From Thermoplasmatota archaeon (GTDB lineage Archaea; Thermoplasmatota; Penumbrarchaeia; Penumbrarchaeales; Penumbrarchaeaceae), in the NCBI GenBank assembly GCA_030595585.1, contig JAUVCY010000115.1:1-6417 (forward strand): 6,417 nucleotides of DNA, read 5' to 3'. The translations under genes were made by a program, and so were the position numbers. Positions 1 to 5,700 of this stretch are shown here, one piece after another; position 1 is the stretch's first letter; each line of letters opens with the position of its first letter. The notes under the pieces are model-generated. The model was not told the origin of the DNA. It saw only the letters and a list, made by a program, of their open reading frames with translations, and did no database searches.

Positions 1-405
1 GGCGTGGATGAGAGGGATCAATGGTTCAAGGCCAACCTGATGCCCCTTTCCGAGATCCCCACGCTGATAGAGCTCAGGCAGAAGATGATCGGACGGTTTC
101 CATCCATCTCATCAACAAATTACGAACTCGAGCGGATCAGACCCGGATCGGAGAAGGTAGAGGAGACCCCCGTGAAGGAGATCGAACCTGAGGAGACCAC
201 ATTCGAGAGGGTGGACGATAAGGCGGAGGCCCTCAAGTCCCTGCAGGAGCTCCCTGGCATCGATGAGGTCAAGGCAAAGGCACTGGTGGAGGCTGGATAT
301 GGTTCGGTGGAAAAACTCAAGGATGTATCACCGTTCGAGCTGGTTAAGCTTCATGGGATCACACCCACAATTGCAAGGAAAATATCCGAATTTGTAAAAG
401 CCTGA
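1..405 (+). CDS. Helix-hairpin-helix protein, C-terminal part (gene cut by window edge)
   Basis: The open frame runs from the first base of the window to a TGA at 403-405, with no upstream stop. The GTG at 4 has no visible ribosome binding site, so I take this as the 3' end of a longer gene. Counting from that GTG, residues 1-35 look like the end of a globular region. Residues 45-70 are an acidic, Pro/Glu-rich linker. Residues 78-133 form a tandem helix-hairpin-helix unit, with hairpins at LPGID (83-87) and LHGIT (116-120), each followed by a Lys/Ala-rich helix. Such (HhH)2 units bind the DNA or RNA backbone without sequence specificity, and are common at the C-termini of helicases, nucleases and topoisomerases. 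The parent enzyme cannot be named from what is visible. The gene converges on arvC with a 23-bp gap. Nucleic-acid binding is likely; the pathway is unknown. Confidence 0.8.
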   Translation, partial: GVDERDQWFKANLMPLSEIPTLIELRQKMIGRFPSISSTNYELERIRPGSEKVEETPVKEIEPEETTFERVDDKAEALKSLQELPGIDEVKAKALVEAGYGSVEKLKDVSPFELVKLHGITPTIARKISEFVKA

Positions 406-428
406 GATCGATCATCCAGAGATCGGGT

Positions 429-1085
429 TCATTTGGTTTTCTTCTTCCTTGAATTGAAAAGAGAGGGTAAATGGATCAGGTAGCTACCATCCTTCTGAAC
501 CACGATGGGGCTGTCATCGAGTAGGCTCTCCAGATTGATCTCGTAAACCCCGTTCTCAACGATGTTGATCACATCGACGTGTTCCTCTTTTATTCCTTTG
601 GGCATCTTTCCCTTTGGCCGTTTTGGCCTCTTTCCCTTCTTCTCTTTCCCGGGAGGTTTTGACCTTTTCTTTGAGACCATTCCCCTCTCCTGGATCTCCT
701 CATCAAACCTGGAGATCAGATCCTGGGCAGAAGGTTTACTGGCGTCAGAACTCCCCTTGGATTCTACTTTGTGGAGATCCTCCCCTGGCCGGAATCTTAT
801 CCAATCCTCACCAAGGTCCTCCTCGGGCATGATCTCGCCCTCATTGATCCCCTGAATACCCTTCTCCTTCAACATATCCAAAAGATTCTGATCCACTTTC
901 CGTAGTATCTCATCCCTGACCTCGTCAGCCTTCTGCTTCAGCTCCTCCCTTCTGGGAGCTGGAAGGGGCTTGTCGACGAACATGAATTTCTTGCCACCAC
1001 AGGCTGAACATCCTCTGAGGATCTCATCCGATCCCTTCGGTATCAGCTGTCCGCAGTTGAGACATTGGTGTGGCACATCTTTCAC
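429..1085 (-). CDS. arvC: OapC/ArvC family zinc-ribbon protein (DUF2072)
   Basis: Third gene of the arvABC operon; 218 residues. The N-terminus is a zinc ribbon with C8-x2-C11 and C26-x2-C29, the second pair in a CSACGG knuckle. Residues 45-80 are probably helical and charged. A W95-IRFRPGEDL segment follows, then a helix near 119-134 and a strongly basic Lys/Arg/Pro/Gly linker at 138-166. The conserved C-terminal module (168-211) is probably beta-rich and contains VYEINLESLLDDSPIVVQK, a pattern I recognise from the OapC/ArvC family. The last seven residues are basic. The start is a GTG at 1083-1085: an in-frame TAG lies directly before it, so only a second GTG at codon 4 competes, and both keep the zinc ribbon. 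The gene lies 10 bp after arvB and is presumably co-transcribed. In Haloferax the trio is linked to extracellular vesicle formation; the biochemical role of this member is not known to me. The family assignment is firm, the function is inferred. Confidence 0.88.
   Translation of the reverse strand: MKDVPHQCLNCGQLIPKGSDEILRGCSACGGKKFMFVDKPLPAPRREELKQKADEVRDEILRKVDQNLLDMLKEKGIQGINEGEIMPEEDLGEDWIRFRPGEDLHKVESKGSSDASKPSAQDLISRFDEEIQERGMVSKKRSKPPGKEKKGKRPKRPKGKMPKGIKEEHVDVINIVENGVYEINLESLLDDSPIVVQKDGSYLIHLPSLFNSRKKKTK
437..450 (+). terminator. Possible U-rich terminator for the HhH gene
   Basis: On the + strand a pyrimidine tract (TTTTCTTCTTCCTT) begins about 30 bp after the HhH stop codon. Archaeal RNA polymerase can stop on T-rich tracts without a hairpin. 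The tract is also the antisense of the lysine-rich C-terminus of ArvC, so its composition has another explanation. Weak call. Confidence 0.25.
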
Positions 1086-1095
1086 CTATCCGAAG

Positions 1096-1578
1096 CTATT
1101 CCTCCTCCGGTCCTCCAAGAGAACCTTCAGGTCCTTCTCCTGTAATGTCATCTACATCATCCTCATATCCTTCTCTATCATCCCTGGTCAGGATCATCGC
1201 CTGTATGGTCCTACCGTCCTTCTTGATCGTCTTGAGAAGATGCGCTGGACCCACCACCATCATCCTCGGCGGTGGGGCACGCCCAAGCAGCCTTTGCAGT
1301 AGTCCCAATTTAACGACATTCCCCGTGAATCCAGGTGTCTCCACACCTATGAACGAATCGTGATCTATCTCTGACATGGTTATCCTGATCAGGTCCAATT
1401 CCTCCGATGGGGAGAGGCCCTTCTCGAGGACCAATACCCTTCCCTCCTTTACCTGATCCAGGATGAACCTTATCTTTTCCGAACCCAGCTCATCCAGTTT
1501 TTCGGTGGAGATCAGATTGATCGATACCCCCTTTCTATCCCCTTCCTTAAGGACCCTCTTCATCACCATCTCCACCAT
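1096..1578 (-). CDS. arvB: OapB/ArvB family protein (DUF2073)
   Basis: Second gene of the operon; 160 residues. The ATG at 1576-1578 directly follows the TAG stop of arvA (zero spacing), which suggests coupled translation. Met4 and Met6 are possible alternative starts. Residues 20-72 carry the features I know from this archaeal family: a helix ending in ILDQVKEGRVLVLEKGLSP (39-57), then EELDLIRITM (59-68), and SFIGVET (75-81). Around 98-125 comes LGRAPPPRMMVVGPAHLLKTIKKDG, again family-typical (quoted here as the run 'RMMVVGPAHLLKTIKKDG', 105-122). The last 30 residues are acidic and Gly-rich, probably disordered. There are no membrane segments, cysteines or catalytic motifs. It is almost always found next to the small GTPase, so it is probably a partner or regulator of it. 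That role is inferred from conserved neighbourhood and the Haloferax vesicle work. Confidence 0.88.
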   Translation of the reverse strand: MVEMVMKRVLKEGDRKGVSINLISTEKLDELGSEKIRFILDQVKEGRVLVLEKGLSPSEELDLIRITMSEIDHDSFIGVETPGFTGNVVKLGLLQRLLGRAPPPRMMVVGPAHLLKTIKKDGRTIQAMILTRDDREGYEDDVDDITGEGPEGSLGGPEEE

Positions 1579-2205
1579 CTATCCGAAATATTTTATCATC
1601 GCCTTGTACAGGTTGTCCATTCCATATCCCGACAGTGCGGATATCGGTATTGTAGCGTGCTGAGGGAAAGCATCCCTGATGGTCGCAGGGGAGGCCTCCT
1701 CCAGATCTATCTTGTTCGCAATTATCACAGTGGGAAGTTTTCTTGCCTCCAGATTGCCCAGAAGTGTTACGTTTACCTGATTGAACGGGTCCTGGGCCGC
1801 ATCCATCACCAAGAGTACCCCATCGACCCGATCCAGCCATTTGATCGCTTCGATCACGCCCTCCGTGGCCTGTTTGGCACGGTTCCTCGCATCCGTCTTG
1901 TTCATTCCATGGTTCTCAACGAAGTTGTGGAAATCGATCTTCGTGGCGATGCCAGGAGTATCGATTATATTGAAATTGATCTTTGACCCCGCAGCTTTGA
2001 TAATAACCTCTTTTCTCTCCTTTGCCTTCCTCGTCTCATGTGGGATATCGGAGGCTTTACCCAGGGGTTTTCCGGTCCAATCCCTGGAGATCCTGTTGGC
2101 CAGGGTGGTCTTCCCGGCATTGGGAGGCCCATATATGCCAATGGACATCTGCTTCTTCCGAAACAGGCCCTTCAGACCTTTCATCAATGCATCGAAGAAT
2201 CCCAT
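1579..2205 (-). CDS. arvA: Small Era-like/Ras-like GTPase, OapA/ArvA family
   Basis: First gene of the operon; 208 residues. All GTPase motifs are intact: G1/Walker A GPPNAGKT (26-33), a likely G2 Thr58 in HETRK, G3 DTPG (82-85), G4 NKID (164-167) and G5 SAL (189-191). It lacks the KH domain of bacterial Era. The N-terminus, MGFFDALMKGLKGLFRKK, forms an amphipathic helix with hydrophobic residues at 3, 4, 7, 8, 11, 14 and 15 and a basic end, suggesting peripheral membrane binding. I chose the ATG at 2203-2205, preceded by GGGGGACAGAGAAGG. An upstream TTG at 2247 would add 14 residues lacking that character. In Haloferax volcanii the orthologue was named OapA (near a replication origin) and later ArvA, needed for extracellular vesicle production. 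The identity as a GTPase of this family is firm. The vesicle role here is transferred by homology and by the intact arvB-arvC neighbourhood. Confidence 0.92.
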   Translation of the reverse strand: MGFFDALMKGLKGLFRKKQMSIGIYGPPNAGKTTLANRISRDWTGKPLGKASDIPHETRKAKERKEVIIKAAGSKINFNIIDTPGIATKIDFHNFVENHGMNKTDARNRAKQATEGVIEAIKWLDRVDGVLLVMDAAQDPFNQVNVTLLGNLEARKLPTVIIANKIDLEEASPATIRDAFPQHATIPISALSGYGMDNLYKAMIKYFG

Positions 2206-2290
2206 CCTTCTCTGTCCCCCGTATCTACAGTTATATCGATACCTCAACTATAAGAATATCCCATTCCTGACCTTTTCTCATACAGGGTCG

Positions 2291-2301
2291 TGATATAAAA
2301 A
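2291..2301 (-). promoter_or_regulatory. Candidate TATA box for the arvABC operon
   Basis: Read on the - strand this is TTTTTATATCA, close to the archaeal TATA consensus, with a purine-rich GAAAG some 7 nt upstream as a poor BRE match. Transcription would begin near 2265-2270, giving a leader of about 65 nt before the arvA ATG. An alternative is TTCTTATAG at 2248-2256, which would give a leader of about 20 nt. Nothing in the sequence chooses between them. Confidence 0.35.
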
Positions 2302-2364
2302 CTATTCTTTCACCCACATGAAAATAAAAATATTATAGTTTATTATCATTGATTAAATTTCCTG

Positions 2365-2392
2365 TTAGGATGAGGTATGGTTCATCTCTTAA
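2365..2392 (+). repeat. 28-bp intergenic repeat, copy 1 (TTAGG-N14-ATCTCTTAA)
   Basis: TTAGG at 2365-2369 and ATCTCTTAA at 2384-2392 are separated by exactly 14 nt. The arms just outside are self-complementary: TTTCCTG (2358-2364) pairs with CAGGAAA (2394-2400). Inside, GGATGAG (2368-2374) can pair with TTCATCT (2381-2387), counting two G-U pairs. Orientation is arbitrary, because the strand that matters is unknown. Confidence 0.7.
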
Positions 2393-2457
2393 GCAGGAAA
2401 ACCGTAGAACAATACCGAATTATTCTGGCTAATAAGATAATATGCTAAGTATGAATG

Positions 2458-2485
2458 TTAGGTTCAGATAATGATTATCTCTTAA
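2458..2485 (+). repeat. 28-bp intergenic repeat, copy 2
   Basis: TTAGG (2458-2462), 14 nt, ATCTCTTAA (2477-2485). The outer arms TGAATGTT (2452-2459) and AACATTCA (2485-2492) are perfectly complementary over 8 bp but unrelated in sequence to the arms of copy 1. The interior contains a perfect dyad, AGATAAT-G-ATTATCT (2466-2480). Copy 2 starts 93 bp after copy 1. Confidence 0.72.
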
Positions 2486-2500
2486 ACATTCAAATCTTTA

Positions 2501-2517
2501 ACGAATCAGAGATTCGT
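2501..2517. repeat. Short inverted repeat (7-bp stem, 3-nt loop)
   Basis: ACGAATC (2501-2507) and GATTCGT (2511-2517) are perfectly complementary around AGA. No T-run follows on either strand, so it does not look like a terminator. It could be a small hairpin in a transcript or a dyad operator. Confidence 0.5.
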
Positions 2518-2524
2518 CCTGTGG

Positions 2525-2565
2525 TATGAAAAATACACCGATGATAAAATGATATGTTTTTCATA
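2525..2565. repeat. Inverted repeat with 9-bp perfect arms
   Basis: TATGAAAAA (2525-2533) pairs perfectly with TTTTTCATA (2557-2565). The stem can extend inward by a T-G wobble and an A-T pair, leaving a loop of about 19 nt. It ends one base before the next inverted repeat begins. It is A/T-rich, so chance is less easily excluded than for its neighbour. Confidence 0.5.
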
Positions 2566-2566
2566 G

Positions 2567-2610
2567 CCCCGCACAATTTCACTATACTTTATTCAATAAA
2601 TTGTGCTGGG
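2567..2610. repeat. Strong inverted repeat, 12 of 13 bp paired, 18-nt loop
   Basis: The left arm CCCCGCACAATTT (2567-2579) pairs with AAATTGTGCTGGG (2598-2610), with a single C/T mismatch and four outer or near-outer G-C pairs. The 18-nt loop is AT-rich. No T-run follows directly on either strand. It could be an RNA stem-loop or a binding site with a wide spacer. Confidence 0.62.
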
Positions 2611-2617
2611 TTTCAAT

Positions 2618-2645
2618 TTAGGCTTACATATTGCTTATCTCTTAA
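2618..2645 (+). repeat. 28-bp intergenic repeat, copy 3
   Basis: TTAGG (2618-2622), 14 nt, ATCTCTTAA (2637-2645). The outer arms at 2611-2619 and 2644-2652 pair at 8 of 9 positions (one C-A mismatch). The inner pairing is weak: AGGC (2620-2623) with GCTT (2633-2636), including one G-U. The right arm overlaps the A8 tract that forms the T-run of the adjacent terminator. It starts 160 bp after copy 2. Confidence 0.68.
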
Positions 2646-2648
2646 ATT

Positions 2649-2682
2649 AAAAAAAAGGGGCAAACCGATCACGGTTTGCCCC
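2649..2682 (-). terminator. Hairpin plus T8 terminator of the surface-protein operon
   Basis: GGGGCAAACCG (2657-2667) and CGGTTTGCCCC (2672-2682) form a perfect 11-bp stem with an ATCA loop. On the - strand the stem is followed at once by T8 (the complement of 2649-2656). It begins 20 bp after the stop codon of the surface-protein gene. The form is that of a bacterial intrinsic terminator; archaeal polymerase needs mainly the T-run. On the + strand there is only a T5 at 2689-2693, six bases from the stem. Confidence 0.85.
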
Positions 2683-2702
2683 GTATACTTTTTGGAACTC
2701 CG

Positions 2703-5700
2703 TCACTGTATTGGTTGGGCTGGCATCGGCTCAGCAGGCTGGGGTTCCGGTACCGCCCCTTCAGGAGCCGGAAGGGCCGGTGTAGATGTGTCCACCATCG
2801 GCACTCCTGCAGGTCCCATGGGCATGGATGGGATCTCGATCTGTGGAGTTGCCAACATGGCCTCCTCCTCCGCTTCCTCCCTCTCCTCGCCTTCCTCACC
2901 CTTGTGGGCCCTCATGTACCCGATCAGCACGATAAGGGCAGTGATGATTATGGCGATCATCAATACCATCAGGTATACCCATATCTGGAATGGAGCTTCC
3001 TTCTCCACATCCCTTGGATCCGGATTAAATGTCAGGGGTCGATCCTTCGGGTCCCTTGGGTCGGTATCATCGTTATCATCCCTGTCCCATCTGTAGAGCT
3101 TATCGACGCCAAGGTACTCATCGTAGTTCGTGTATCCATCATTATCAGGATCCTCATCCGAATCATCCTTCTCCCAGTTCAACTGGTGACGCCATTCCCA
3201 GTTATCATCCATACCATCTTGGTCGAGATCAATGCCCTCTTCGGGAACTACTATCTCATTGATGACGATGTTCACGTAGGTGGCCGCCCTGCGATCTTCT
3301 CCGGTGAGCTCATTATACCTGTGGATCGAATCCCCCACGTAGAGAACGATACGGATCGTGCCGATGGTCTGAAACCTTTTGTTCTCCAGTATCTCGCCGT
3401 CCCCAAGTATCTTTGAGCCATTACCTACCACCTGATTCCACTGGAACCTCAGGTCAGAATCCTCATCGCTGTCGAAGGATCCCGAACCGTCAAATGTGAT
3501 CAGTTCCCCAAGCATGAACTCCTGTCCCTCGACAGGTGATGTGATAACCGCAGTCGGAATGGTATTTACCAGAACCTTGAACAATGGTGACAATGTGAAA
3601 CCAGGGTAATCTTCAGACTTGCCATTGCCTGCGATATCCTTTGACCTGAGCTGGATCACGTTATTTTCTCCCTCAAGGAAATCCTCGAACGGGAAATGCA
3701 CGTAGATGCGGGTGTTACCCTCAAGCTTATCCATCGCTGCCACGGTATATTTTTTCCATCCTCCTTCCTGCTGTATCCCGGTGTCCCATATCCTTACGCC
3801 GTTCTCGTCCTTTGATGTGGATGCTCTGTAATATATCTGTGCCGGGTCAATTCCAGATGTCTCATCAACGAGTATGGTTGACACCTCCTTCTGGTTGATG
3901 AACATCTGATCGTGCCAGACATCAAGGGTCGGGAATACCTCCTCATAGGATACTTGTGTTACGTCGATCTTCAGCCTGAAAGACTGTGACTCTGTGTAAC
4001 CGTTTCCTGCAAGGTCCTTGGCCCTGTATCTGATGTAGTTCTCTGTACCCTCCACGAACCTGGGTTTAACCGTGGTTACAACGTATGGGTCGTCCCACAG
4101 GATACTCTCCTTGGTCTCCGCGAGGTCCACCAGCTTCCACTCTTCAAAATTCTCCAGGCCACCGGTAGATACCGAATACTCCACGGAATCGTCATCCACC
4201 CCGCTTCCTTCAATATCCGTTACCCAGACCTTGCAGGTCGGTGTCAATGTCTTGATCCAGTTGGTCTTGACCTCATCGACATTCAGGCCTGCAACGCTGA
4301 ACTCCTCGTAGTAGTACTTGATATCCTTCTTGTCGATGAATATCTGAGCAAAGGCAGGTGCCCCATAATGGCCTACGGCATCCTCCGCCCAAACGAACAG
4401 TTTGAAATCCCCCTCATCCGTGCCGTTCCAGGTCATCTTGGTGGTTTCCCAATCGGTAAAAGCGGTCTCTGGATCGTTGAACGAATAGCTCGTGGATATC
4501 CTGTATCTCTCGGCACCTGACCCCAGATCGCTTACCTGTGACCATGTGACGTATACCACATCGTCGTTATCAAGGGCCTGATTCTTGTCCTTGTATGAAT
4601 CGGCCCTGATCACAAGGGACTGGGGAGCAGGTGGCGGACTGTTATCCACAATGAGGCTGATACTTGGAAGCTCTCCCAGGAAAAGGTCCATATCCATCAC
4701 CTCAAGCACTACCGTGAAGGTCTTCTTGATCGCCTGCATGGGCATGTTAAGGGATATCGACATGTTCCTGCCGGAGACGTTTACATCCTTCCAGTATTCC
4801 GAATTATCATAATCGGCCAGGGTCATGAAGAAGCTGGAATTGGGAGGAAATATCCCGGTGTAGCTGTTATTGTACAACAATATCAGACCAGAGAAGGTCA
4901 CGCTCTCGTTCTCCCGGGTGTAAGCGTCATTTCCAAACACGCCATTGAACTCACCCTCTACTACCAGCGGGCCACCCAATTTTACCTGGTTCTCGAAATA
5001 GAATAGATCTTGCGTCATGTTGTATCCCGGGACGGTATTCTTTCCTCTGGCCCAGGATACCACCGAATTATTGCCCGTGTTCGTGTACTCGAACATGAAC
5101 ATCACCCGAAAGAGAATGGTTGCATTATCCCCTGCAGGGAAAAATGAACAGTTCACCCTATCGAGAACAAGGATGTCCTCACTGGTCATGGACTGGAACG
5201 TGGGAAGCCCACTCTCCATGACAAGCTCCACGCCCACGTCATTCTCATACCTCGTGGCATGGAAGCCCTCGAAGAATATCTTCACATTCGTGATATCAGT
5301 AGGGCCATTGGAGTCCTCTACATTGACAAGGAAATCGTAAAATTTATGTTCAGCATAGACGAAATTCATCTCCTCGCCATCTCCATTCAACAGTTCAACA
5401 TCGCTCCTTATCGTGCCGGTCGAGAACTCGATCGCCAGTTCATTCTCCAGGTTTCTTGCAGCATAGGGGCTGTACATGAATCCTCGCTCGGAGTACACGG
5501 TGAAATTCTCCAGGGTGTCATTCATCCTGGTACCATTCTCATCAAAAGGAATTCCTGAATACACCAATTCAATTCCAGCCACCACCTGATAACCTTGCTG
5601 ATAACTGGCCTGGGTGCCAGTATCCTTGTACTGCATCTTGATCAATCCACTCTGGTAGAGGATCAATTCATAGGTCATGTCGTACTGATTGGTATTCCAC

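Larger units (their letters stand above)
2206..2702. other. Gene-free AT-rich intergenic region with repeats and hairpins
   Basis: No credible protein gene lies here. G+C is about 31% by hand count over 2281-2640, much lower than in the flanking genes. In the direction of the flanking genes (right to left) it holds the terminator of the surface-protein operon, repeat copy 3, three inverted repeats, repeat copies 2 and 1, and the arvA promoter region. I saw no tRNA, no archaeal origin recognition box and no clear box C/D motif. The density of paired elements is more than a simple terminator plus promoter would need. Confidence 0.8.

Noticed and set aside
404..424. GAGATCG repeated twice between the convergent genes, with a GATCGATC palindrome
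   Set aside because: Too short to mean much; GATC-rich words are frequent throughout this window.
1547..1840. Alternative - strand frame overlapping arvA
   Set aside because: It overlaps the GTPase gene in another frame; the GTPase frame contains all G motifs, this one none.
2384..2392. ATCTCTTAA read as three + strand TATA boxes
   Set aside because: No + strand gene lies downstream, and the conserved TTAGG at a fixed 14-nt distance is not explained by a promoter alone.
2365..2652. CRISPR array
   Set aside because: The three repeats are spaced 93 and 160 bp apart, are only 20 of 28 identical, and have no uniform spacers or cas genes nearby.
2206..2702. Insertion-sequence or MITE remnant
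   Set aside because: No transposase trace, no long terminal inverted repeats enclosing the region and no target duplication seen; the inverted repeats are separate short stems.
2206..2702. tRNA or box C/D sRNA gene
   Set aside because: No T-loop GTTCRA block, no cloverleaf arms, and no RTGATGA with a matching CTGA at proper distance.
2554..3096. Open frame of 180 codons on the + strand covering the intergenic end and the 3' end of the surface-protein gene
   Set aside because: It is antisense to a well-supported coding region, runs through the terminator hairpin, has no ribosome binding site, and its Ser/Gly-rich translation reflects the opposite-strand codons.
2676..3416. Open frame of 246 codons on the + strand
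   Set aside because: Antisense shadow of the C-terminal part of the surface protein; the His/Arg/Ile-rich product has no domain logic and no start signal.
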